Shown: one piece after another, positions 1 through 6,346 of the stretch
How positions within the stretch are numbered: the stretch's first letter is position 1
Layout: each line of letters begins with the position of its first letter
Assembly: GCA_913043885.1 (NCBI GenBank)
Contig: CAJWOB010000050.1
Location: 1 to 10,901, forward strand
Length of the DNA stretch: 10,901 bases
Reading direction: 5' to 3'
DNA from: an uncultured Spirochaetaceae bacterium
GTDB taxonomy: Bacteria > Spirochaetota > Spirochaetia > SZUA-6 > Bin103
Position numbers and translations under genes: made by a program
Notes under the pieces: model-generated
Databases searched by the model: none
What the model was told of the DNA's origin: nothing
The model's input: the letters and a program-made list of their open reading frames with translations, nothing else

Positions 1-90
1 TAGTACGAGCTCGTGAAGTCGAGGGGCCAAACGCGCTGTTCTCGACTTCACGAGCGCATACTATGGCGTAGATTTCACGAGCTCTTCATA
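1..90. repeat. Hairpin-forming inverted repeat plus a third copy
   Basis: Bases 1-23 and 41-63 are inverted copies matching at 21 of 23 positions, separated by a 17-base loop (24-40). The shared core, gctcgtgaagtc at 9-20, recurs inverted at 44-55 and again, with one change, at 71-82, so the two same-direction copies lie 27 bases apart. The core half-site TTCACGAG followed by its complement makes a near-perfect palindrome in the first arm. The segment begins at the window edge, so its full extent is unknown. It could be a REP-type element, the subterminal repeats of a transposon end, or an operator array. It lies just beyond the point where the enolase-like gene loses homology. Confidence 0.75.
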
Positions 91-154
91 TAGCCATGAT
101 GGCAGGCTCCATTGACGTTGATCGCTGTGTGACTATTTTGTCTGCAGGTACCTG
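1..154. other. Probable inserted or rearranged segment truncating the enolase-like gene
   Basis: Family-like sequence of the minus-strand enolase-superfamily gene stops at about position 155. From there to the window edge I see no continuation of that gene in any frame, and the DNA contains the hairpin repeats at 1-90. The boundary carries a perfect 12-base palindrome, GCAGGTACCTGC, at 144-155. Reading from the gene into the segment on the minus strand, GACAAAATAGT begins about eight bases inside. This resembles from memory the TnsB-binding boxes at Tn7 ends, but a single short match is weak. No transposase is visible. The segment may be a mobile-element end or one side of a deletion. Confidence 0.35.
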
Positions 155-856
155 CCCGAGCGGCTCGACGGCACGGGCCAGCCGGATGGCGTCCGGCACC
201 AGCATGCCTGGCCCGCAGTCCAGCGCCAGGCCGACCCGGTCGCCGGTCACCTCCTTCATCGCCGTCGCACAGTCGACGATGTGCTGCAGGCCACGCTCGG
301 TTAGCAGCCCGCGGTGGGGGTGAGGCACCGCCACATTGTCCGCTTCCTGGCTGGCACCCACCTCTCCGTAGAAGAAGTCGGGCACGTCATAAGGCATCCC
401 GCTATGGAACGCGACGCCGCGTTTGATGATGGCGAAGCCCTCGGGCAGAGCCATGGTGCGGCGGATGTTATCCGCGTACGACTCGGGAGAGCTGTCGGCC
501 ATCGGGAAGTCGGAGTAGGTCTGGTAGACCCGCACCCGGTCGCGCACCTTGCCGCCCAACAGCTTGTACACCGGCACCCCGGCCGCCTTGCCGGCGATGT
601 CCCACAACGCCATCTCGATGGCGCTAACGGCACTGCCCCACGGCTTGAATCCGCCGAGTCGGCGGATGCCCTGCATGACCCGCGCCACGTCGGTCGGATC
701 CATACCGATGATGCGATCGCGGTAGAACAGCACCTGCGGCTTGACGTAGTGCTTCGACCTCTCGACCTCGCCGAAGCCGTCGAGACCCTCGTCGGTGACC
801 ACCCGCACCACGGGGTATCCGCCGATCACCGCACACTTCAAGTCGACAATCTTCAT
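86..856 (-). pseudogene. Enolase-superfamily (mandelate racemase/muconate lactonizing type) gene, 3' truncated
   Basis: The 256-residue product begins like a mandelate racemase/muconate lactonizing enzyme. Residues 1-110 form the capping domain, including AIEMALWDIAGKAAG at about 79-93 and YKLLGGKVRDRV after it. The barrel follows, with a lysine in AIIKRG (about 142-147) and the first metal-ligand strand ALDCGPG (Asp213). Family members are usually near 400 residues. Here resemblance ends at about residue 234 (EPLG), and the last 22 residues are unrelated. The remaining two acidic metal ligands and the C-terminal catalytic residue are therefore missing, so an acid-sugar dehydratase or racemase function is very unlikely. 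The ATG at 856 fits the family N-terminus, although no clear ribosome site precedes it. It diverges from the Nudix gene. Confidence 0.85.
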
Positions 857-911
857 GGTCGAGGTAGACCGACGGTAGTGCTTTGTCCGGTCAGCGCCAA
901 CACTACGACGG

Positions 912-1364
912 ATGACGCGAGCACAGTGCGTGGTCGTGCGAGAGAATCGAGTCCTGGTGCTGGAGCACCGTGAAGGTGACGACGGCTACTGGCTCCTGCC
1001 GGGAGGCGCCACCGCGGAGGGCGAGGAGCCCGCCGACGCCGCGCTGAGGGAGCTGGAGGAGGAGTGCCAGGTACGTGGCGAGCTGGTGAAGTTGCTCAGC
1101 TACAACAACTACAGTAAGCGCTTCCAGGAGTACTCATATCTGGTCGACATCGGTGATCAGCCCCCCGCTCTGGGGCAGGATCCGGAGCTGGCCGGCGAGG
1201 CGCAGATCCTCACCGATCTACGATAGCTCACGCTTCGGGAGGTGCCGGAACGGGAAAGGTGCTACCTGTGGGCCACTGGCCTCATGGGCATCGCTGCCTT
1301 TCAGGCGGAGCTGCTGTCGTGGGGGAGCGATCTCAGCTACCCGGGGGATAGGGCAACGCGGTAG
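912..1364 (+). pseudogene. Nudix hydrolase interrupted by an in-frame TAG
   Basis: The ATG at 912 opens a Nudix hydrolase. The Nudix box lies at about residues 31-54: glycine, five residues, Glu, seven residues, then RELEEECQV. This matches GX5EX7REUXEEXGU except Gln for the last Gly. Such enzymes cleave nucleoside diphosphates linked to another moiety. The frame meets TAG at 1224-1226 after ILTDLR, yet the same frame stays open and protein-like to TAG at 1362-1364, including LREVPERERCYLWATGL and a terminal SDLSYPGD segment. Without the first stop the product would be 150 residues, typical for the family; with it, only 104. TGG (Trp) to TAG is the simplest explanation. NicO, DUF1007 and the lipoprotein here end naturally in TAG, so general amber recoding is unlikely. 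The 104-residue form might keep some activity. Confidence 0.85.
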
Positions 1365-1375
1365 AGAGCCGGGCT

Positions 1376-2299
1376 CTACAGCATCGCGAAGAGCAGCAGC
1401 AACCCGATGGCGACGATAGCCACCGCGGACCCGTACTCGAGGACCACGGCGGCGGTACCGGCGGCACCGTCGGTCATCCGCGAGATGAGCGCGCTGCGGC
1501 CGACGACCACGGCACTCGAGATCGCCAGCATGGTGAGGAACCCACCGATAGAAACACCGACCACCAGGACCGCCATCAGACCGAGCACGTCGTTGGCCAG
1601 ACCGTACACCAGCAGCACCGTGCTTACCGGGCAGGGGACCAGCCCGACCGACAGCCCCAGCATCCAGGGTTTGGCCAACCGATTGGGCTGAGCTGCGGAC
1701 TCGTCATGGCGGTCGGCGGCGTGGCCGTGCCCATCGCCGTGGTCATGCCCACGATGTCGCAGGTGGTGGCTGAGCGCGTGCACCAGCTGGCCGACACCGA
1801 ACGCGACTATGACGCCATAACTGATGATCTGAAGGATGCGCGGAGCGTCGCCTCGAAACGTCGGCAGCGTCACTCGCAGGATGACATAGCCCAGGAACAC
1901 CACGGCGAATGCGGACAGGCTATCGACGACGTTGACGACGGCACTGTAAGCCACGGCGTGGCGGATGCGGGCCTTGCGCAAGGCGAAGTAGGAGAGCGCA
2001 AACGCCTTACCGTGCCCCGGGCCGGCGATGTGGACGATGCCGAACAGGACTGCCAGCAAGAATGCGCCGCCGGCAGCGAGCAGATCGGCACGATCGCGAA
2101 CCGCGCCGCTCAGTGCCGCGATACCGCTCTGCAACCGATTGGACCACTCCAGTATGAAGGCAGGGGCGTTGCCCCGGTAGATCTGGCTACTCCGCTCGGC
2201 CGGCTGGCCGCCCCCCGCCCTGGTGTCGAATGGGTTCTGCGCGATCAGCGACTGGCTGGCCACCAGAAGCAGCGCCGCCGCCACTGAGCGACTAGCCAA
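1376..2299 (-). CDS. NicO-family (RcnA-like) nickel/cobalt transporter
   Basis: This 307-residue membrane protein has an N-terminal signal-like segment (1-20), a periplasmic stretch, and about six hydrophobic helices from residue 75 onward. The signature VHIAGPGHGK (89-98) carries the His and GPGHGK residues of the NicO/RcnA family. GLVPCP at 219-224 is the second conserved motif. A loop at 174-198 has more than ten histidines, with runs such as HDHGDGHGH, and is a likely metal-binding loop. The probable substrate is Ni2+ or Co2+, but import versus export cannot be told from sequence. Translation probably starts at TTG 2299, eight bases inside the upstream DUF1007 gene, with a GGAG about 12 bases before it; GTG 2284 is an alternative. 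It ends 11 bp from the convergent Nudix remnant. Confidence 0.9.
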   Translation of the reverse strand: MASRSVAAALLLVASQSLIAQNPFDTRAGGGQPAERSSQIYRGNAPAFILEWSNRLQSGIAALSGAVRDRADLLAAGGAFLLAVLFGIVHIAGPGHGKAFALSYFALRKARIRHAVAYSAVVNVVDSLSAFAVVFLGYVILRVTLPTFRGDAPRILQIISYGVIVAFGVGQLVHALSHHLRHRGHDHGDGHGHAADRHDESAAQPNRLAKPWMLGLSVGLVPCPVSTVLLVYGLANDVLGLMAVLVVGVSIGGFLTMLAISSAVVVGRSALISRMTDGAAGTAAVVLEYGSAVAIVAIGLLLLFAML

Positions 2300-2876
2300 G
2301 TGTCAAACGGACTCCAGCCACCTCGACGGTGCCCCAGCCGTCGGTCTCCCACGCCAGCGCATCGCGGGTGACGTGCACGGCGCGTGCCGTCGCCATAGCC
2401 ACCCGCGCCTCGTCAAACGAGAACTGAATGAAGTAGCTCTGGTCGAACATAGCCAAGCCCACGCCCTCGACGTCGGTCCAGCTCAGATCCAGCGGCAGCG
2501 AGAAGCGGTAGATCATCTGGTCCTCGCGAATGCTCGCCTGGAAGTCCCTCGCTTCGGGGACGCTCACCCCCTGCCCGCCGACGCTAACCCGCACGTAGTA
2601 CTCGACGTCGCGAAGATGCTGGAAGGCGTTGTCGTGCAAGGCCTGCGACTCTGCGGCAGAAATGCGACGGTCGTCGTCGAGGTCGTAGCTGTAGATCAGA
2701 TCGGCACTGTTGAACGCGTCCATCACCCAGGTCACCTGCACGGCGGCAAGCCCGTCCTGGTCCATGCTCAGATCGAAGCTGCCGCTGATCCACATGTGTG
2801 GGTGGCCCACCGCGAGGGGAGCTGCGCCAAGTGCAAGCGCCGCGGCACACGCCCTCAGGACCCTTGAGTACCTCAC
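2292..2876 (-). CDS. DUF1007 periplasmic protein with N-terminal HPH motif
   Basis: The 194-residue product matches DUF1007-family proteins, commonly encoded next to NicO or ABC-type nickel/cobalt/zinc transporters. A signal peptide spans residues 1-24, and likely cleavage after Gly24 would leave HPHMWI at the mature N-terminus. In this family the exposed HPH is thought to bind metal. DLDDDRRISAAE (65-76) resembles an EF-hand loop and may bind Ca2+ or a structural metal. The body is predicted beta-rich and soluble. The start is taken as GTG 2876; an AGGGGA lies immediately before it, unusually close. The gene overlaps the NicO start, so the two are almost certainly cotranscribed and translationally coupled, with this protein acting as a periplasmic metal partner. 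Confidence 0.85.
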   Translation of the reverse strand: MRYSRVLRACAAALALGAAPLAVGHPHMWISGSFDLSMDQDGLAAVQVTWVMDAFNSADLIYSYDLDDDRRISAAESQALHDNAFQHLRDVEYYVRVSVGGQGVSVPEARDFQASIREDQMIYRFSLPLDLSWTDVEGVGLAMFDQSYFIQFSFDEARVAMATARAVHVTRDALAWETDGWGTVEVAGVRLTLG

Positions 2877-2957
2877 TCCCCTATTGTCGTCGGGAGCTCG
2901 CCGTCAGTGAAGGGCGGCTCGGTGCCCCCGCGCTCGCCGCGCGGCGGCCGATGCGCG

Positions 2958-3665
2958 TCAGCTGCCGCCGTGGGACGAAACCCGACACCGGCTAACCAGC
3001 TGGCGAGCCCGCTCGCGTGTCGCGATAGCCTGCTGGTCACCTACTCCGATGGCGTCCTGCAGAGACTGCAGCACGTCGTAGTACAGCTGCCAGCCATCCT
3101 TCTCCTCGGTGAAGGCGGCGCCAAGCGTCGCGACCACGGCGGCCGGAGGACCCAGCAACGGCGCGAGACGACCGGCGGCGCTGTCCACGATCTCACATGC
3201 CTCGGCGACCGCCGACTCGTCTCGCCGTGACAGCAACCCGCTCACCCGCAGGACCAGACGTAGCGCCACGATTGTGACCGGGATGTCACTGGCAAAGCAG
3301 CCGGTAAAGGGATCGATGGTCTCCTTGATGCGCGCCTCGTCCCACGGCAGCGCACGCAGGTAGTAGGAGTAGAGCAGCGTCCGCTCCAGGTCACCGACGA
3401 ACCGCCCCACCTGTGCCGCTTCTATGGCGTCGCCGGCAAACGCCTCCTTGTCGTGGCGCATCACCAACCCGGCGCTGTGCAGGTAGCGCAGCGGCGCCGA
3501 GCCGGCAAACAGCACCGACAGCAGATAGCCCTGATCCTCGGCCCGTCCGAAGAAGCTCGGGACGAACGGACGATGCCGCCGCAGGGCGTCGACCAGGATG
3601 CCGTTGGTGCCACCGGTTACGTGGATGCGTTGTAGGCGCGGAGGCGGCGAAAGCGACTCGTAAGG
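2958..3665 (-). pseudogene. Glycosyltransferase-like gene, 5' end lost
   Basis: The frame is open from 3665 to a TGA at 2958. Protein-like sequence runs upstream of the only convenient start (GTG 3515): before it come VTGGTNGILVDALRRHRP, then FFGRAEDQGYLLSVL. No plausible start codon with a ribosome site lies upstream in this frame. RAEDQGYLL resembles the ED..L motif of GT-A fold glycosyltransferases, and YLHSAGLVMRHDKEAF and DPFTGCF also look conserved, but I cannot name the family with certainty. About 230 codons remain of what was probably a longer gene. The 5' neighbour in another frame is a 22-codon start fragment (3617-3685), so a deletion joined two genes or shifted one. Function is probably lost. 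Confidence 0.6.
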
Positions 3666-3685
3666 TCAGCTGTCTGTTCTCTCAT
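3617..3685 (-). pseudogene. 22-codon start fragment of a broken gene
   Basis: An ATG at 3685 is preceded by an excellent ribosome site, AGGAG five bases upstream on the minus strand. The frame encodes only MREQTADLTSRFRRLRAYNA plus two residues before TAA at 3617. Such a strong start leading to a 22-residue basic peptide suggests the 5' end of a real gene that lost its body. The glycosyltransferase-like remnant follows in a different frame, either as the rest of the same gene after a frameshift or as a different gene joined by deletion. The ATG overlaps the TGA of the preceding 52-codon frame (ATGA). Confidence 0.5.
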
Positions 3686-3840
3686 GGTTCTCCTGGAACA
3701 TAGCCGTTCAAGCCAGCACGTCGATGCGGGCGCCCTGATAGGGCGCACGCGGCGCTGACCGCGACGCCGGGGCCGACGCCGGCGTAAGCGCTGCGAACGC
3801 GGCTGGTTACCACCGCCAGCGCGACGTCGATCGAGGTCAT
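3682..3840 (-). pseudogene. 52-codon open frame coupled to the epimerase gene, probable remnant
   Basis: ATG 3840 overlaps the TGA of the upstream epimerase gene (ATGA), and its own TGA (3684-3682) overlaps the ATG of the next fragment. The start, MTSIDVALAVVTSRV, reads like a genuine N-terminus. The C-terminal half is low-complexity and Ala/Arg/Gly-rich. In the +1 frame of the same stretch the sequence ends APYQGARIDVLA then TGA at 3707-3705, which looks more like a genuine C-terminus. The simplest reading is a once longer gene reduced by internal deletion and frameshift. No family is recognised. A true 52-residue peptide is possible. Confidence 0.4.
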
Positions 3841-5234
3841 CGAGCGGCGGCTACCTCCTCTCGCTCCAGGCCCAGCTCCCAGGCCAGCGCTCCCCGCAGG
3901 TTCGGTTCCTGGAAAGTGAATCCCAGGTCCTGCAACCGCTGCGGCGAAACCGACTGGCCCCGCACCGCAAGCTCGACGCCCATCTCTCCCATCGCAAGGC
4001 GGAGCGCGAACCCGGGCACCGGCGCCAGCGCCGGGCGCCGGACCAACGATGCCAACTCTTTGGTGAACGCTCGGTTGTCGACCTGCTCTGGGCCGACCAG
4101 GTTATAGGGGCCGCTGGCGGAGGGATGCTGGATGAGGAAGGCGATGGCGCCCACCACGTCGTCGAGACCTATCCAGCACAATGGCTGTCGCCCGCCGGCG
4201 ACCACGCCGCCGAGTCCCAGGCGAAACAGCGGCAGCAGCCGACCGAGCAGCGACGATCCCGGATCGAGCACCACCCCGGTGCGCCCGTGCACCACCCGAA
4301 TACCGGCCTCTCTAGCAGGGTCGGCGGCGGCCTCCCAGTCGCGACACACCTCGGCCAGGAACCCCTCACCGAGCGGGGCATCCTCGCCCAGCGGCGGCGG
4401 TGGATCTCCCGCCACACTGCCGTAGTAGCCCACCGCCGACTGCGAGTAGAACACCTTCGGTGGGTAGCGCAGCCCGGCGAGGGTACGTGCCAGCAGCGCG
4501 GTCGTGGCAACGCGGCTGGTGACGATCGCCTCCCGTCGACGGCGGGTCCAGCGACCGCCACCGATGTTCTCCCCCGACAGACTGACCACCGCATCGAAGC
4601 CCTCCAGCAGCTCCGGGTTGGGTATCTCGTGCGCGGGGTTCCACTCGATCTCGAAAGGCGACTCCGGCTTGCGACGTACCAGGCGCACCACCTCGTGCCC
4701 ACCCGTGGTGAGGAATGCCGCCAGCGCCGTGCCGATCACGCCGGAGGCGCCGCCAATCAACACCCGCAGCCGCTGCGACGAGCTGTGCCGCGCCAGGTCC
4801 CGTGCCACCCGCTGATGCCGGTACCAGAAGGTCCGCTCCAGTATCTTGCGAGTTCGCTTTGCCCCTACCAGCGAGGAGAGCCCACCGATCTGGTAGGTGA
4901 CCGCGTCGCGCATCCGAGCACCCGCGGGATCGTCTTGGAAGCTGTGCACGTGCTCCCAGCTCCGATACGGACCGCTCACCTGCGTGTCGCGAAACTCTTC
5001 TGGCGGACGCGTCCCCTGGTGCTGGAGCTGCCAGGTCGCATGAAATGGTCCGCGGCGGAGACGCACGGTAACCCCGTCGCCTTCGCCTATCGTTCCGCGC
5101 TGGTCGATGATCTCCAGGCGCTCCCACGGCGGTGCGAGCCGTTGGAACGCGCCGGGGCGGGAGTGCCAATCGAAGGTGGCCTGCTGTGAGGCGGGGACGA
5201 TCGACTCGTAGTCGAGCTGATGCGAAATGCTCAC
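3837..5234 (-). CDS. SRPBCC domain fused to TIGR01777-type NAD-dependent epimerase
   Basis: This intact 465-residue fusion has an N-terminal SRPBCC (START-like ligand-binding) domain at about 1-150, with FDWHSRPGAFQRLAPPWE at 21-38. A Rossmann fold follows at 156-465. LIGGASGVIG (159-168) is the nucleotide-binding GxxGxxG loop. LSGENIGGGRWT (219-230), SAVGYYG (266-272) and FLAEVCRDWE (292-301) are typical of TIGR01777 (YfcH/SulA-like) proteins, part of the extended short-chain dehydrogenase superfamily. The substrate is unknown. GTG 5234 overlaps the regulator's TGA (GTGA), with GGAG nine bases upstream, so translation is coupled to the CarH-like gene. From general knowledge, such fusions occur in light-response gene clusters alongside LitR, sigma factors and photolyases; this has not been checked here. 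The protein is probably cytosolic. Confidence 0.9.
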   Translation of the reverse strand: MSISHQLDYESIVPASQQATFDWHSRPGAFQRLAPPWERLEIIDQRGTIGEGDGVTVRLRRGPFHATWQLQHQGTRPPEEFRDTQVSGPYRSWEHVHSFQDDPAGARMRDAVTYQIGGLSSLVGAKRTRKILERTFWYRHQRVARDLARHSSSQRLRVLIGGASGVIGTALAAFLTTGGHEVVRLVRRKPESPFEIEWNPAHEIPNPELLEGFDAVVSLSGENIGGGRWTRRRREAIVTSRVATTALLARTLAGLRYPPKVFYSQSAVGYYGSVAGDPPPPLGEDAPLGEGFLAEVCRDWEAAADPAREAGIRVVHGRTGVVLDPGSSLLGRLLPLFRLGLGGVVAGGRQPLCWIGLDDVVGAIAFLIQHPSASGPYNLVGPEQVDNRAFTKELASLVRRPALAPVPGFALRLAMGEMGVELAVRGQSVSPQRLQDLGFTFQEPNLRGALAWELGLEREEVAAAR

Positions 5235-6175
5235 GCGTGGTCGCTCCCGTTTGAAAGCTGCTCAAGCAGCGACACCAGGTCGCCGATTCCGGCGACGCGG
5301 CGCACGTTGCGAGGGGGCTGGTGGGTGGTGAACAGCGAGGGCGCTGCTTCCCCGCCAACCACGACGGTGAGTCGTGGCGGCGCAAGCTCAGCCACGCGGA
5401 GGATCTCCGGGCCTGCATCTTGCGAGCCCAGCGAAATGGAGGCACTCAGCAGCAGCGCTCTGGCGTCGGCGGTTGCGGCAAGCTGCGCCAGCTCCTGCGA
5501 CGGTAGGCTGGGGCCGGCGTACATTGTCCGCCAGCCGCTGGCGGCGGCGGCGATGGCGGCGCTCAGGGCCCCCAACTCGTGCAGCTGGTCGCGGGGCGTA
5601 GCCGCAATGGCGACGGGTGCTTCTTCGCTCGCCGGCATCGACGCCAGGAGGTTGGTCAGATTGGAGCGCACCACGATCGAGGCGAGGTGCTCATGGTAGA
5701 TCCGGAGTGAGCCGTCGTGCCAGCGCTCCCCGATAGCGATCATGAGTGGCTCTACGATGCGCGACAGGAAGTCGAGCGGGCCGAACCTGCTCGAGGCAAG
5801 CGACAGCTGGGTGGACAAGCCACGCTGATCGGCGCTGTCGACGGCGGCAAGGGCTCGAGCGATCAACTCGGCCGACTCCGACTCCACCTCTTCGGCCGAT
5901 CGTAGGCGAGCGTTCTCTACCGGCAGCTCCTCCGCGGCGGCAACCAACTCGCGCAGCTGTCCGTCATCGAGCTTGGCAACCTGGCTTATGCGATAGCCGA
6001 CGCTCGTCGCCTGATGCAGCAGCCGGAGCCGCGCTACCTCCGCGTCGGTGTAGAGGCGTCGATTGCCGTCGGAGCGCTCCGGGCTTATCGCCGCGTAGCG
6101 ACGCTCCCACATCCGGATGAGATGTGTGGAAACGCCGGAGCGCAGCGCCGCCGTCGAGATGGGAAATGCGACCAT
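5231..6175 (-). CDS. carH: CarH/LitR-type MerR regulator with B12-binding light-sensing domain
   Basis: Numbered from the upstream ATG at 6199, the MerR winged helix spans residues 11-80, with MWERRYAAISPERS at 30-43. A helical bundle follows at about 105-190, then a Rossmann cobalamin domain at 195-315. GERWHDGSLRIYHEHLAS has W160, H161, E170 and H171 in the W-H-X8-E-H pattern of CarH. QLHELG (205-210) supplies the lower axial His207, 47 residues after W160; Thermus CarH has 46. A GG (282-283) completes the fold. In CarH, dark AdoCbl-bound tetramers bind DNA and light breaks them apart. The first position of the usual ExHxxG motif is Gln here. I prefer ATG 6175 because the extra eight residues are not family-like and a possible promoter overlaps them. 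The gene is coupled to the epimerase gene. Confidence 0.9.
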   Translation of the reverse strand: MVAFPISTAALRSGVSTHLIRMWERRYAAISPERSDGNRRLYTDAEVARLRLLHQATSVGYRISQVAKLDDGQLRELVAAAEELPVENARLRSAEEVESESAELIARALAAVDSADQRGLSTQLSLASSRFGPLDFLSRIVEPLMIAIGERWHDGSLRIYHEHLASIVVRSNLTNLLASMPASEEAPVAIAATPRDQLHELGALSAAIAAAASGWRTMYAGPSLPSQELAQLAATADARALLLSASISLGSQDAGPEILRVAELAPPRLTVVVGGEAAPSLFTTHQPPRNVRRVAGIGDLVSLLEQLSNGSDHA

Positions 6176-6181
6176 GTATAG

Positions 6182-6210
6182 AATATGTCCGCATATCATC
6201 TAATACGCAA
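6182..6210 (-). promoter_or_regulatory. Candidate carH promoter and operator
   Basis: On the minus strand TTGCGT (6210-6205) is followed, after 17 bases, by CATATT (6187-6182), a moderate sigma-70-like match. It would place the transcript start almost at ATG 6175, giving a leaderless or nearly leaderless mRNA; no ribosome site precedes that ATG. The palindrome ATATG-TCCG-CATAT at 6183-6196 overlaps the proposed -10 and could be the regulator's own operator. Prediction only. Confidence 0.35.
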
Positions 6211-6289
6211 CCACATCATGACCAGATAGTGTCTCGATATTAAGCAGAGATTGCAGCGTATCGCCAAGCCATCGCAATATTGTCTCAAA

Positions 6290-6320
6290 TTGACCTTGAC
6301 GATTTCTCCACATATACGAT
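6290..6320 (+). promoter_or_regulatory. Candidate promoter of the sigma factor operon
   Basis: TTGACC (6290-6295) is a 5/6 match to a -35 box, followed 19 bases later by TACGAT (6315-6320). A 19-base spacer is the classic spacing of MerR-controlled promoters. Alternatives are TATACG (6313-6318), at 17 bases, and a second TTGACG at 6296-6301. The stretch 6176-6346 is visibly AT-richer than the flanking genes and also holds the 8-base palindrome CAATATTG (6275-6282). CarH-type control from here is inferred. Confidence 0.4.
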
Positions 6321-6333
6321 ACGCCTCTACACC

Positions 6334-6339
6334 GAGAGG
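6334..6339 (+). promoter_or_regulatory. Ribosome binding site deciding the TTG start
   Basis: GAGAGG lies seven bases before TTG 6347. It supports that start over the longer frame from TTG 6251, whose extra N-terminal residues are not sigma-like and would include the proposed promoter. Confidence 0.6.
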
Positions 6340-6346
6340 CAAGAAG

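Noticed and set aside
314..973. Plus-strand open frame of 219 codons
   Set aside because: It is antisense to the enolase-like gene and runs into the Nudix start; its translation shows no family-like motif.
912..1364. Amber codon recoding (readthrough or pyrrolysine-type) in the Nudix gene
   Set aside because: Several intact neighbours end normally in TAG, no special downstream structure was seen, and Trp-to-stop by one transition is simpler.
1362..1378. Short inverted repeat AGAGCC-G-GGCTCT between the convergent Nudix and NicO ends as a bidirectional terminator
   Set aside because: The stem is only five to six bases with almost no loop and no T-run on either side, so it is not convincing.
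3617..3685. Resemblance of RRLRAYN to the start of heliorhodopsins, attractive in a light-response locus
   Set aside because: Only about ten residues can be compared and no transmembrane sequence follows, so the likeness carries no weight.
4125..5189. Long plus-strand open frame of 354 codons
   Set aside because: It is antisense to the epimerase fusion, whose motifs are unambiguous. The plus-strand translation is rich in His, Arg and Gln with no recognisable domain, as expected of a high-GC shadow frame.
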